A stretch of DNA of 64,000 bases from Saprospiraceae bacterium (GTDB lineage: Bacteria; Bacteroidota; Bacteroidia; Chitinophagales; Saprospiraceae): positions 203,740-267,739 of the forward strand of contig JAHDCU010000007.1 in assembly GCA_020629715.1 (NCBI GenBank). Direction: 5' to 3'. Numbering within the stretch: position 1 is the first letter of the stretch; every line of letters begins with the position of its first letter. A program made the position numbers and the translations under genes. The notes beneath the pieces were generated by a model, which saw only the letters and a program-made list of their open reading frames with translations, was not told where the DNA came from and did not search any database. Shown here in pieces: positions 8,128 to 18,142 of this stretch.

Positions 8128-9199
8128 ATTCTCTTTTATTAAGTACCACAGGTACAAAGAACAACAAATAAACTAGATGACACAATTCTAATACCGGCCA
8201 TCGCCAAAAAAGTGATTTATAATCAAGATGTTGCAATCTAACACCGTGTATCATCATAGTCAAGATCCATCTTAACGAAATCCATATTAACGCTAGTAAA
8301 CCATAGCCTTTCCATACCAATACTCCAAAAAAAATATAGACTGCGCTCAATAATACAGGGTAAATACCTAAAGCAATTTTATCACTTAAAGCATAATAAA
8401 TAGAAGAATTGAAGTGTCTTTTTTTCTGTGATATATATAACCGAAGCTCGTGCTCTGCTTGCGAATACATAAAACTTTCAGGATGAGTGCATACCGCGGT
8501 ATTATTTCCGTTTGCTATTTTCTGTATCAGTAAATCATCGTCTCCGGATGCAATGTGCATGAGATCAGAATAACCCTTATGATTAAGCCATAGATTTTTG
8601 TTAAACAATAGATTACGACCGACTCCCATATAAGGTCTGCCAAGCTCAGCAAATGATAAGTAATGAATGGCTGTTATATAAGTTTCGTACTTAGAAAAAC
8701 TCTCGACCGCTGTACCGTGATCTCCTGTAAGAGGAGCATAACCCAAGACAATATCCTTATCTCTGATACAACTCATCATAGCTTGTATCCAAAGCCGACT
8801 ACAAGGCTTGCAATCAGCATCTGTCAGAAGTATATAGTCTCCTTTTGCTTTTAAAATAGCCTCTGTGAGCCCAAGTTTCTTGCCATTGATATCTTTTGAT
8901 GGTCTGATCACCGTAAGATGATCAAATTGCTCAGATAAATCCGTTAAATACTCCTGAGAGCCGTCACTACTGTAATCATCGATAACGATCAGTTCCCAGC
9001 TCGAATATTGTTGCTCTAATATGCTTACAAGATTTTCTTTTAGGTTAGTTAGCTCGTCTTTACAAGCAATGATTACCGATACACTTATATCAATATTATC
9101 CTTTTTTAACGCTTGGTACATGGGGACCTTTCTTACTAAAACTGTCCAATAGATAAGGATCAGAATGTTAAAAATGATATATAAGAAAATGATATACAA
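8114..9199 (-). CDS. membrane-bound family 2 glycosyltransferase
   Basis: A 361-residue GT2 enzyme with an N-terminal membrane helix (about residues 2-22), a GT-A catalytic domain and two or three C-terminal membrane helices (about 275-345). Catalytic marks are VIDDYSSDGS, LLTDADC (the DxD metal site), the acceptor-side GDDD, and QKKRH in the position of the QxxRW motif of processive enzymes. The acceptor and sugar are unknown. It is co-directional with and overlaps rsmG and lies outside the large polysaccharide locus. Confidence 0.85.
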   Translation of the reverse strand: MYIIFLYIIFNILILIYWTVLVRKVPMYQALKKDNIDISVSVIIACKDELTNLKENLVSILEQQYSSWELIVIDDYSSDGSQEYLTDLSEQFDHLTVIRPSKDINGKKLGLTEAILKAKGDYILLTDADCKPCSRLWIQAMMSCIRDKDIVLGYAPLTGDHGTAVESFSKYETYITAIHYLSFAELGRPYMGVGRNLLFNKNLWLNHKGYSDLMHIASGDDDLLIQKIANGNNTAVCTHPESFMYSQAEHELRLYISQKKRHFNSSIYYALSDKIALGIYPVLLSAVYIFFGVLVWKGYGLLALIWISLRWILTMMIHGVRLQHLDYKSLFWRWPVLELCHLVYLLFFVPVVLNKREYGWK

Positions 9200-9413
9200 T
9201 AAGATCGATGCTTAATAAGTGCTAAAAACGAAGTCAAATTATGGTAATTGTCAACCAATTAACCAATAATAAGATAACAAACACTCCTGGATGACGTTTT
9301 TAATGTCGTTGTGCTTGCAATCAATTTGATGAATTTAGTATATTTTTGATTAGTAAAAGCGAACTAAAGCAGAGAAGGACAGGTATTAACATATGTGTTT
9401 AATTTTTAATATG

Positions 9414-9421
9414 TATCTTTG
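9414..9421 (+). promoter_or_regulatory. candidate -7 promoter element upstream of the C25 protein gene
   Basis: TATCTTTG matches the Bacteroidota -7 consensus TAnnTTTG and lies 40 bases before the ATG at 9461. A second match, TATTTTTG, is at 9341-9348. No exact TTTG at the expected -33 spacing was seen for either, so the assignment is tentative. The 261-base divergent intergenic region (9200-9460) contains no gene I can support. Confidence 0.35.
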
Positions 9422-9460
9422 GTCCTCAATCCCTTCAGCTTAGTTTAAAATATAAAAAGA

Positions 9461-12400
9461 ATGAGAAATCTTACTCTTACCTTGACTGCACTGTTTCTAG
9501 TTTTTGGAGTTGTATCCTATGCTCAGATGGAGGTACAAGGACAGATACGCTACGGAAATGAATGGATCGATTATAACAAAGAATATCTCAAACTCAAAGT
9601 CGCAGAAGACGGTATATATAGGCTGAGCTATAATGAGTTTATTACGGCAGGTATAGATCCCAATGAAATTGTAGGTAAGGATGTCAAAATGTATCACAAC
9701 GGTGAGGAAGTAGCACTACATACTACTAATATTGATACATGGGGAACGACTGACTACTTAGAGTTTTATGGAGAAAAGAATAAAATTGAACTTGATAAAT
9801 TTCTATTTGAAGATTGGGAAAATGAAATGCTAAACACAGCATATAGTATGTTCAATGATACATCTGCATACTTTTTGACATTTGATACATCTGCACCCAA
9901 TCTTAGATACACAGAAAAAAGCAATAACCTATCTGGTAGTTTACCTAATCCAACGGATCATTATTTACATACCGAACAAAAGGTATTTTCAAGTGATCAC
10001 AACAAACCATTAATCCAAGGTCTAGAAGTAAAATACTCTAGCTTCGTGGAAGCAGAGGGATATGGCTCCGATAGACTTTCTAACCATACTATCAGCCTTG
10101 ATACTCCAAATAAAGTTGATGGTGATGGTGAGGCATATGCCTATGTAAGGCTTGGAAGTAACAACCCAACATTTGCACATAGACTTACAGGCACTGTCAA
10201 TAATAGTTCCTTAGGGTTTCAGACATGGTCTGGTTCAAAAGTACGAGTGTTTGAAGGTGAAATAGCACTGAATGATATTGAAGACAAAACAGAAATTAAA
10301 CTTACCTCTGATGCTGGTAGCAACTCTAAGACGCAAGTATCCGTTGCTCGTATTACTTATCCTAGAAGCTTTGACTTTTCAGGTGCCTCATCTTGGGCAT
10401 TTGATTTGCCACAGAGTAACTTTAGTCGATATATTGAAATTATCAACTTCAATAACTCGATAGCTCCCGTGCTGTACGACCATGTCAATCATGAATTTCA
10501 TATTGGAAACACCGATACAGGAGTACTTAGATACCTCATAGGTCCTAAACAAAATAAACCCTCTTTTATACTCATAGGGTCAGATGATGATTATAAAAGT
10601 CCTGCTGATATTTCTTCTAAGACTTTTATTGACTTTAGTAATGTGAATCCAAATTTCATGATGCTTACCTCTAAGGCGATGGATAAAACCATCAATGGAC
10701 AAAATGTGGTACAGGAATATGCTGAATACCGTAGATCTGATATTGGAGGAAACTATGATGTCGAAATCGTACATCAAGATGAGATTTATGATCAATTCGC
10801 TTACGGTGTAGATCGTCATAATATTGCCAATAGAAACTTTGCCCACTACATCGAAAATGTATGGACCAATCTAGACTACTGGTATGTGGTCGGCAAGGGG
10901 CAAGAATACAATCTAGTACGTACCAATGAAGACAATCTCAGCAATGCTGCTGTCAATCACGTATCACCTTTCGGGCAACCAGGATCTGACATGCTTAATG
11001 TATGTAGTCGTGGTACGGCCGACCCTAAGTTTTTAATTGGACGTATTGCTGCAAAGGATCAAGATGAACTAGCAGATTATTTTGAAAAAGTAAAACAACA
11101 TGATGATCTTTCATATTGGGATCAAACCATAGAAGGGAAGGCTTGGATGAAGAAAGTCATTCACCTAAGCGGTGGTGATCCGGATATACAGCAGGGCATT
11201 TTTAATTTCTTAGAAAGGATGCGTGATACCTTAGAGAATAATCGGTTTGGTGCTGATGTATTTACCTTTAGAAAGTTTTCCTCCGATGCAATCGAGACTT
11301 CTCAATCAGAGGAAATTAGAGGTATCATTGATGAAGGTAGTAGCATAGTCACATTTTTCGGTCACTCCGCTGTAGGTACATTTGATTTCAGTCTGGAAGA
11401 TGTGAGTCAGTACAACAACTATAGAAAATATCCTTTGATATTATCTCTTGGTTGTCTTTCGGGTAATGTACATGGCACTGAAAGAGGACTTAGTGAAGAC
11501 TTTGTACTAGAACCAGAGAAAGGAGCAATCGCATTTTTAGCGGCATCAGGTACAGCCTATGTCTCTACCCAAGGACGTAGTGGTACAGATTTTTATAGTG
11601 ATATCGGTGGTAACTTTTACGGAAGTAACTTAGGTATATTGATCAATGAAATATATCAATCCAACAAAAACTCTAGCACTGCAGCAACCCGCAGTCTGAT
11701 GCAACAACTGACTCTGCATGGCGATCCTGCGGTAAAACTCAATCCGCATGAAGGAGTAGATTATACGCTAGACAAACAAAAAGTAACGATAAATCCTACG
11801 GTAATAAGTACTAACATACCCAATTTCACCCTAAATTTTGATGTCAATAACATTGGTTTTCATCGAGCTCAAGAATTAGAAGTATTAGTACAACATCGTG
11901 GACCAAAAGGTGATGTTTTATTTGAAGAATTATTGACTGTAGATTCACCTCCAAATCATAGCACTTTATCCATATCGATACCAACCCCCGATGTATCACA
12001 ACTAGGTAATAATAGTATCGAAATCATTGTAGATCCAAATGATAAAATAGAAGAATTACCAGCAGCATACGCAGAAACTAATAATAAGCTTACTGAGCTA
12101 ACCAATGGAGAAGGATTCTGTTTTTACGTTTTGGATAATGGAGTCAATACCGTATATCCCTATGATTTTGCTATAGTCAATGACGAATGCCCATTTGAGC
12201 TCAAAGCATCGACTAATAACGCTTTTATAGAAGAGCAATCTTACATCTTTGAAATAGATACTACTGCTTTATTCAATAGCCCTGCATTAGAACGAGGCAC
12301 GATCTCACAAAGAGGAGGACTTGTAAGTTATAGTCCAACTATAGACAAGGTTGATGATCGAGTATATTACTGGAGAGTATCACCAGACTCCATCGATGCA

Positions 12401-14449
12401 AACGTAGGATACTTATGGAAAGAAGCTTCCTTTACATATGACAGTGATGGTGAAGAAGGCTGGAATCAAAGTCATTATTACCAGTTTCTGAAAAATGATT
12501 TACAATCAGTAAGAGTAAGTGATGATCGTAAATGGGAATTCCTTCGGCAGCAAATAGATATGAGGTTTGATTTAGGTATATCTAATATTCCCGGAGAATG
12601 GATATTTGTTAACGGTTCATCATTTGGATCACTCAATCCTCAATCTATTGGCTCTTTTGTAGGGGTCACTATCAGACATCCTGAGCTAGATATCGTAAGT
12701 AGAGAAGATATAGGTGACTTTGGTTCTATTGCTCCGCATCGATTTTTATGGGCGTATCATTTGGATACACCAGAGAGTAGAAAAAATTTAATGGATCTCC
12801 TCAATTCTATTCCTGAACAAGGAGAAGTTTTTATATATACCGTGGTAAGAAGCGAAAACGCAAACTTCTACATAGATGAATGGGAAAGTGATAAGGATAT
12901 TTATGGCACCAATCTCTTCGAAATTTTGGAGGAATATGGAAGCTCAGAAGTAAACATTTTAAAAGATCGAGGCACAGTACCTTTCTTATTTAACTTCGAA
13001 AAAGATAAAGGTGATATAGTGTGGCTTAACGAACAAATAGCCGAAACGATTACTGATGAAATTGAGTATAGTCTTACCGCAGAACGTTTTTTTACTAACG
13101 GAGAATTTGAGTCTACAATTATCGGTAACTCCAATAACTGGGATAAAATACTTTGGGACTATTCCGATTTAGAGAGTCAAGATAGTCTTAATATTTCCAT
13201 TTTCGTTATGCTAGAAAATGGTACCGAAGAAGAGCTCATTAATCTCAATGCCGTAAATGAAATAGATCTTAGTGATTTAAATGAAATTTCTGCCAATACC
13301 ATAAAGATTAAAATCAGAGCTGCCGATCCTACTAATAGAACTATCCCTCAGATCAATAACATTAAGGTTCTGTATCGAAGTATACCAGATATTGCGATCT
13401 CCACAGAAAACATCAATACCATATCATTTGATACAATTCAACAAGGTGAGCCTTTATTATTAAAAGTCCCTTTAGTCAATTATACCAACAAAAATTTTGA
13501 TTCAAGTGAATTGATTTTTGGATTAACCTCATTAAATAACTCTAGCATCAATCAGACACTTAGTGTACCTAAAATAGATCCTAAATCCACTGTTGAAATT
13601 GAAATAAATCAAGATTCTAAAAACCTATCTGGTGCATATACTTGGACAATACTACATAATGAATCAGAAAATCCAAATGAACAGCATTACACTAATAATT
13701 TTGCAATAGGATCCGTGTATGTAGAGAAAGATGATCAAAACCCAATACTAAATGTGACATTTGACGGGCAGGTTATCAACAACGGAGATTTAATTTCATA
13801 CACTCCTATCATCGAAATTGAAAGCAAAGATGAAAATTCATATCTACTTATCGATGAGCGAGAATACTTTGATCTAGCCATCACAGATCCTCTAGGCAAT
13901 ACAGAACCTATTGATTTACAAAGTAGCGATATTGAATTCCAACCATCTGAAACTTCCGAAGATGCAGCAAAAATAATTTATACACCTACTTTCTCTATTG
14001 ATGGTGAATATAGCCTTATAGCTCAAACTAGGGATGCGTCGGGAAATTTCTCAGGAGATCAAGCATATGAAATCAACTTTGAAGTCAATACTAAAAAGTC
14101 AGTATCAAACGTATTTAATTATCCCAACCCATTTAGTACCTCCACACAATTTGTGTTTACTATAACTGGAGATACTCCACCTGAAGGTATGTATATAAAC
14201 ATATATACTTTGAGTGGTAAACTTGTAAAACAAATATCAGAAGATGAGCTTGGCCCTATACGCATTGGACATAATCGTACAGACTATAGATGGACAGGTA
14301 CAGACGAGTATGGTGATAAATTGGCAAATGGAGTATACCTTTACAAAGTCAATTGGGGCAATAACTCTCTTGACGATTTCGAGCAATATTTCACTAATGC
14401 TGATTTAATGTTTAAGAATGGATTTGGTAAAATGGTCATTATGAGATAG
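9461..14449 (+). CDS. very large gingipain-family (C25) protein, PorU2-like type IX secretion sortase candidate
   Basis: A 1662-residue exported protein with a signal peptide (residues 1-21, ending SYA). The N-terminal region (WIDYNKEYLKLKVAEDGIYR) resembles the PorU prodomain. The C25 caspase-like fold carries the catalytic pair: His635 in FFGHSAVG and Cys665 in LSLGCLSGN. Long beta-rich domains follow, and the protein ends with a FlgD-Ig-like domain (NYPNPFSTSTQFVFTI, then GVYLYKV). PorU cleaves the sorting signal of type IX cargo and attaches cargo to the surface. This protein is longer than typical PorU and may be the second sortase type (PorU2). It overlaps the converging glycosyltransferase gene by 45 bases. 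Confidence 0.8.
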   Translation: MRNLTLTLTALFLVFGVVSYAQMEVQGQIRYGNEWIDYNKEYLKLKVAEDGIYRLSYNEFITAGIDPNEIVGKDVKMYHNGEEVALHTTNIDTWGTTDYLEFYGEKNKIELDKFLFEDWENEMLNTAYSMFNDTSAYFLTFDTSAPNLRYTEKSNNLSGSLPNPTDHYLHTEQKVFSSDHNKPLIQGLEVKYSSFVEAEGYGSDRLSNHTISLDTPNKVDGDGEAYAYVRLGSNNPTFAHRLTGTVNNSSLGFQTWSGSKVRVFEGEIALNDIEDKTEIKLTSDAGSNSKTQVSVARITYPRSFDFSGASSWAFDLPQSNFSRYIEIINFNNSIAPVLYDHVNHEFHIGNTDTGVLRYLIGPKQNKPSFILIGSDDDYKSPADISSKTFIDFSNVNPNFMMLTSKAMDKTINGQNVVQEYAEYRRSDIGGNYDVEIVHQDEIYDQFAYGVDRHNIANRNFAHYIENVWTNLDYWYVVGKGQEYNLVRTNEDNLSNAAVNHVSPFGQPGSDMLNVCSRGTADPKFLIGRIAAKDQDELADYFEKVKQHDDLSYWDQTIEGKAWMKKVIHLSGGDPDIQQGIFNFLERMRDTLENNRFGADVFTFRKFSSDAIETSQSEEIRGIIDEGSSIVTFFGHSAVGTFDFSLEDVSQYNNYRKYPLILSLGCLSGNVHGTERGLSEDFVLEPEKGAIAFLAASGTAYVSTQGRSGTDFYSDIGGNFYGSNLGILINEIYQSNKNSSTAATRSLMQQLTLHGDPAVKLNPHEGVDYTLDKQKVTINPTVISTNIPNFTLNFDVNNIGFHRAQELEVLVQHRGPKGDVLFEELLTVDSPPNHSTLSISIPTPDVSQLGNNSIEIIVDPNDKIEELPAAYAETNNKLTELTNGEGFCFYVLDNGVNTVYPYDFAIVNDECPFELKASTNNAFIEEQSYIFEIDTTALFNSPALERGTISQRGGLVSYSPTIDKVDDRVYYWRVSPDSIDANVGYLWKEASFTYDSDGEEGWNQSHYYQFLKNDLQSVRVSDDRKWEFLRQQIDMRFDLGISNIPGEWIFVNGSSFGSLNPQSIGSFVGVTIRHPELDIVSREDIGDFGSIAPHRFLWAYHLDTPESRKNLMDLLNSIPEQGEVFIYTVVRSENANFYIDEWESDKDIYGTNLFEILEEYGSSEVNILKDRGTVPFLFNFEKDKGDIVWLNEQIAETITDEIEYSLTAERFFTNGEFESTIIGNSNNWDKILWDYSDLESQDSLNISIFVMLENGTEEELINLNAVNEIDLSDLNEISANTIKIKIRAADPTNRTIPQINNIKVLYRSIPDIAISTENINTISFDTIQQGEPLLLKVPLVNYTNKNFDSSELIFGLTSLNNSSINQTLSVPKIDPKSTVEIEINQDSKNLSGAYTWTILHNESENPNEQHYTNNFAIGSVYVEKDDQNPILNVTFDGQVINNGDLISYTPIIEIESKDENSYLLIDEREYFDLAITDPLGNTEPIDLQSSDIEFQPSETSEDAAKIIYTPTFSIDGEYSLIAQTRDASGNFSGDQAYEINFEVNTKKSVSNVFNYPNPFSTSTQFVFTITGDTPPEGMYINIYTLSGKLVKQISEDELGPIRIGHNRTDYRWTGTDEYGDKLANGVYLYKVNWGNNSLDDFEQYFTNADLMFKNGFGKMVIMR

Positions 14450-15358
14450 CGTCGCATCTCTCTCAAGATGAATCAGAATTCTTTTCTTCACCGACGCTTT
14501 GTCATATTGTGTAAGGGATGAATATTGCATCAAACATTTCAATAAACCTTTAGTAATACCCAAACAAAAGCTAATTGACTTATAGAATGAAATACCATCA
14601 TTAATCAATCCTAAATAGTTTTTAAAAGTCGTTTTAAACCCTCTAAATCGAATACCTTTTTTGATCCTTGCAACACCAAGTTGAATGGCTTGATGAGACA
14701 AATCTCTAGATTTAGCATCACCATCAACATGACCAAGTTTAGCTTGGGGCCATATATATAAAGTCGGTTTTATTCGTTCAAAAAAATCATAATCTTCTCC
14801 ATAGTGATAAAAAATCGGATCAAATAAAGCGTTTTTATCAAGTAAATGTACTGAAAACCCTAATCCAGCAGCAGCCACTCTTTCTACTTTGATTTTATTT
14901 CTATAGGTCATGAAATCTACTCGTAATAACTCTGGCCTTATTCTATAAACATAGCTTTTTAGAAAACTAATATTAGGCTCTTCAGTATAATAGTCACATA
15001 ATAAGGAGGAGTGATAAGCGTTTGGAAATTTTGTCATATTGCTCATTAGCTGCCCTAGGCTATCATTGATCCAATGACTATCTTGATTTTGAATAATAAC
15101 ATATTCATATCCTTGAAACTGTGCCATGTACACTCCCAGATTAGAAGCTCTGGCGAAGCCAATATTTGGTTCAGTTTGTATTAGCTCAATATCAAGATTT
15201 AAAGATGTATCAATAATAGTTTCTTCCTGGTCATTTTTGATAATGAATACTTTAATATTCGTATGATTCCGAACAGAGGCTACAATACTTTGTAGGCATC
15301 TACTTAAATATCTGTTGCCGTGATAAAATGGGATAATTATAGCGAACTTTGATTTCAT
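14405..15358 (-). CDS. family 2 glycosyltransferase (rhamnosyltransferase-like)
   Basis: A 317-residue GT-A enzyme. IIIPFYHGNRYLSRCLQSI opens the nucleotide-sugar domain, EPNIGFARASNLG is the helix typical of the rhamnosyltransferase-like GT2 group, and GEDYDFFERI supplies the acceptor-side acidic cluster. The usual DxD is replaced by NQDSH, as in several such enzymes. It is the last gene of the polysaccharide locus in transcription order. Its final 15 codons overlap antisense with the C25 gene, so the C-terminus may be newly formed at a junction. The sugar transferred is unknown. Confidence 0.8.
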   Translation of the reverse strand: MKSKFAIIIPFYHGNRYLSRCLQSIVASVRNHTNIKVFIIKNDQEETIIDTSLNLDIELIQTEPNIGFARASNLGVYMAQFQGYEYVIIQNQDSHWINDSLGQLMSNMTKFPNAYHSSLLCDYYTEEPNISFLKSYVYRIRPELLRVDFMTYRNKIKVERVAAAGLGFSVHLLDKNALFDPIFYHYGEDYDFFERIKPTLYIWPQAKLGHVDGDAKSRDLSHQAIQLGVARIKKGIRFRGFKTTFKNYLGLINDGISFYKSISFCLGITKGLLKCLMQYSSLTQYDKASVKKRILIHLERDATLSHNDHFTKSILKH

Positions 15359-15364
15359 AGTCTA

Positions 15365-16111
15365 TCAATAAGTTCTGTAAGTATTTAAAGCACTATGTAG
15401 CTCATCGTATTTTTGTAAAATTGAATTCTCAGCATTTGACATTACGAGTTTATCCTTTCGAATCATACTACCTATATCATGATACTGTAAATCTAAAAAC
15501 CATCTATCTATTAATGATTTTACAATCAAATCTGCACTATCAAAAACATCATAACAATTAATAACGAATGAATCCTCTGGATACTTTCGAATAAAATTGA
15601 ATATACTTCTATTATAGCCGTACCAAGAATCCATCGCTGAATGTAGATATTGTTTTTTATTGAAGGATATTTTCTTGAGCCATCCTGAGTTTAGCAATTC
15701 CCTATTCAAAAGAGATCTTGCAACACTTTCACAATCGCGAATAATAAATATAAACTTGAAGCCTGGATATAGAGATTTCCACCAATCTAAGAATAAGGAA
15801 GCTCTAGGATCTTTGAACGACCAAAGCTTTTCACCTATTCTATTATTTATATAATCAATAGCCAATTGTTCATGCACCTCGTTAATATTAAGATCTGATG
15901 ATGAGGTCAAATAATCAACACCATTATACTGAAGTATACTTTCGTGCAGTTTCAAAACTTCTAAGTCCTCAAAATGACCATCTGGATTTGTAGAAGTACC
16001 GTGAAGTAAATTAGTACCTATATTGATTCCACAATATGACAACCATCGTGTAATCAAAGAGGTGCCAGACCTATGCATACCAGTTATAATTATAGCATTA
16101 TCCTTTATCAC
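15365..16111 (-). CDS. PAPS-dependent sulfotransferase
   Basis: Expected to transfer sulfate from PAPS onto a sugar hydroxyl of the polysaccharide or its lipid-linked precursor, in the cytoplasm. The 248-residue protein has the 5'-phosphosulfate loop GMHRSGTS (residues 11-18), then WSFKDPRAS (98-105), and the 3'-phosphate binding strand FIIRDCESVARSLL (Arg125 to Ser133). The order and spacing fit the general bacterial sulfotransferase family. It lies 6 bases upstream of a glycosyltransferase gene and 4 bases after the ABC transporter genes. PAPS can come from the cysC-cysN-cysD genes of the same locus. Confidence 0.87.
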   Translation of the reverse strand: MIKDNAIIITGMHRSGTSLITRWLSYCGINIGTNLLHGTSTNPDGHFEDLEVLKLHESILQYNGVDYLTSSSDLNINEVHEQLAIDYINNRIGEKLWSFKDPRASLFLDWWKSLYPGFKFIFIIRDCESVARSLLNRELLNSGWLKKISFNKKQYLHSAMDSWYGYNRSIFNFIRKYPEDSFVINCYDVFDSADLIVKSLIDRWFLDLQYHDIGSMIRKDKLVMSNAENSILQKYDELHSALNTYRTY

Positions 16112-16115
16112 TAAA

Positions 16116-17258
16116 TTATTTTTGACGCATAATAAAAGTGTATTCAGATCTTACCCCTTCTTTGAGTTGAGGTTCCCATTTGTCCTTTTTTAAGACCTCT
16201 AATGTAGCAAGTCTATTCGATTCTATAATTTTGCTTTTTTCATTATAGGCCTCATAACTTAGTGAATATGTGCCCGAATAAAGACTTACTGATTTTAAGT
16301 TGAACTCAAGTTTTTTTTCTGAAGAGAATTCTAACAGCTTGGCATTGATACTTTTTTTAGTATTAAACTTATACATCACTTCATTCCTACTATTCCTGAT
16401 GTAAATAATAATGAAAGAAATAAGCTCAAGACGACTTTGATTTCGTTGCAGCTCCAGACGTAAATCATTATTGGTATCAAGAAATAATCGATTGTTTACA
16501 GACTGTAATAAAGCTCTTGAATTACTTTGTGCCACGTTATATTGGAAATCAAAGTCAATAGATTTCTCCATCATTCTTCCATGATCAAAATATAAATAGG
16601 ACTGGCAGAGCGTCTTCAGTGCAGCAAGATTATGGCTTACTAGAAGCACCGTCCTACCACTTTTGGCAACATCATCCATCTTACCCAAGCATTTCTGTTG
16701 AAATTCATAATCACCTACAGCTAATACCTCATCTACTAATAATATTTCGGGATTGAGATGAGCTGCTACAGAAAATGCTAATCTTACATACATCCCTGAA
16801 GAATAATGTTTGACTGGTGTATCAATAAATTTCTCAACACCACTAAAATCAATTATTTCATCAAAGCGTAGTTTTATCTCCTGTCTAGATAAGCCTAAAA
16901 GGTTACCATTGAGATAAATATTTTCACGACCTGTAAGCTCATGATGAAAGCCTGTTCCAACCTCTAAAAGAGATGCCACTCTACCATACAGTATTGCCCT
17001 ACCTGATGTTGGCTTAGTGATTTTAGATAATATTTTTAACAAAGTACTTTTGCCCGCCCCGTTACGTCCAATGATCCCTACTACTTCTCCTTTTTTGATT
17101 TCGAATGATACATCCCTTAGAGCCCAAATTTCTTCGGTTTTTTGATCCTTCCATAGGTTACTCAGAGCATATCTTAATCGATCTTCTTGCTGACTTCCGA
17201 TAGTATATTTTTTGGAAAGATCTTCTACACGAATCGCTATTTCTGAATTACTCATCAT
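16116..17258 (-). CDS. polysaccharide ABC exporter, ATPase (Wzt-like)
   Basis: ATP-binding subunit paired with the permease encoded 2 bases upstream. It has a Walker A loop GRNGAGKST (about 64-72), signature YSSGMYVRLAFSVA and Walker B ILLVDEVLAVGD, all typical of O-antigen and capsule exporters of the Wzt/TagH class. The length is 380 residues; a C-terminal extension from about residue 250 is beta-rich and may recognise the glycan end, as in O9a/O8 Wzt, but this is inferred from position. The first two codons are both ATG; either may start. Confidence 0.9.
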   Translation of the reverse strand: MMSNSEIAIRVEDLSKKYTIGSQQEDRLRYALSNLWKDQKTEEIWALRDVSFEIKKGEVVGIIGRNGAGKSTLLKILSKITKPTSGRAILYGRVASLLEVGTGFHHELTGRENIYLNGNLLGLSRQEIKLRFDEIIDFSGVEKFIDTPVKHYSSGMYVRLAFSVAAHLNPEILLVDEVLAVGDYEFQQKCLGKMDDVAKSGRTVLLVSHNLAALKTLCQSYLYFDHGRMMEKSIDFDFQYNVAQSNSRALLQSVNNRLFLDTNNDLRLELQRNQSRLELISFIIIYIRNSRNEVMYKFNTKKSINAKLLEFSSEKKLEFNLKSVSLYSGTYSLSYEAYNEKSKIIESNRLATLEVLKKDKWEPQLKEGVRSEYTFIMRQK

Positions 17259-17260
17259 GA

Positions 17261-18091
17261 TTATAGTATATCCGCCATTTTATGTTCTACTCTCCTGAAA
17301 AGCCAAAGTCCAACAATAAAAAATATACCAATGGAAATGATCGTATACCAAACAGAATTATTCAAGGATCCAATCCCAGTAAGTGACCATCTAAGCCCCT
17401 CAATAATTCCTACCAAAGGATTACAATGATACAAGAATTGGTAGCTTTCAGGCACCATTTCGCTCGAGTAAGCTATTGGTGAAGCGTACAAACCCAATTG
17501 GAGAATAAATGGTACTACAAATTTAAAATCTCGATATCTCACCGTCATCGCACTTATCCAAATACCTGCGGTAATACCCGTAAAAATGGTCATAAACAGG
17601 AAAAAAGGAACATATACAATATGGCTAGAAGGGGTATAATCAACATAAATCATTACCACGATAAGAAGTATTAAAGCTATGATATAATCAACGAGCCCTG
17701 TTAATGCTTTTGATAATGGAAGAATTATCTTAGGGAAATATATCTTTTTGATCATATTTTGATTACTCAAAATAGAGTTCCCTGATTCGCTAACTAATGT
17801 AGAAAAATAGGTCCAAATGCTCAACCCTATCATGGTGAACACTAAATGGGGTACACCTCCTGTATCAACCTGTATCACCCTACCAAAAATAAAGTGTAGA
17901 ATAAGTAAGCTGAAAAGTGGATTGATCAATGCCCATAAGAACCCTATAAAAGTCTGAGCATATTTTACGCGTAAGTCTCTCCAACTCATCGTTATAATCA
18001 AATCCCTATAACTTATTAGTTCTCTGATGTCAAGCAATTTGAAAGGAGAATCCGCTTCAATTACAGTAACTTGTAACTTACTTTTACTCAT
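17261..18091 (-). CDS. polysaccharide ABC exporter, permease (Wzm-like)
   Basis: A 276-residue ABC-2 type permease with six predicted membrane helices. The N-terminal segment LIITMSWRDLRVKYAQTFIG and following GFLWALINPLF are characteristic of Wzm/KpsM/TagG proteins, and the C-terminus (YHCNPLVGIIEGLRW) also matches. With the ATPase it would export a lipid-linked glycan across the inner membrane. It is odd that the locus also carries a Wzx flippase and a Wzy-type polymerase. Divergent from the plus-strand gene at 18143, with 51 bases between. Confidence 0.92.
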   Translation of the reverse strand: MSKSKLQVTVIEADSPFKLLDIRELISYRDLIITMSWRDLRVKYAQTFIGFLWALINPLFSLLILHFIFGRVIQVDTGGVPHLVFTMIGLSIWTYFSTLVSESGNSILSNQNMIKKIYFPKIILPLSKALTGLVDYIIALILLIVVMIYVDYTPSSHIVYVPFFLFMTIFTGITAGIWISAMTVRYRDFKFVVPFILQLGLYASPIAYSSEMVPESYQFLYHCNPLVGIIEGLRWSLTGIGSLNNSVWYTIISIGIFFIVGLWLFRRVEHKMADIL

Positions 18092-18142
18092 GAATTACAA
18101 ATATGAGGTAATTTTCCATTTTAAAATGATTTTAGTTAAAAA

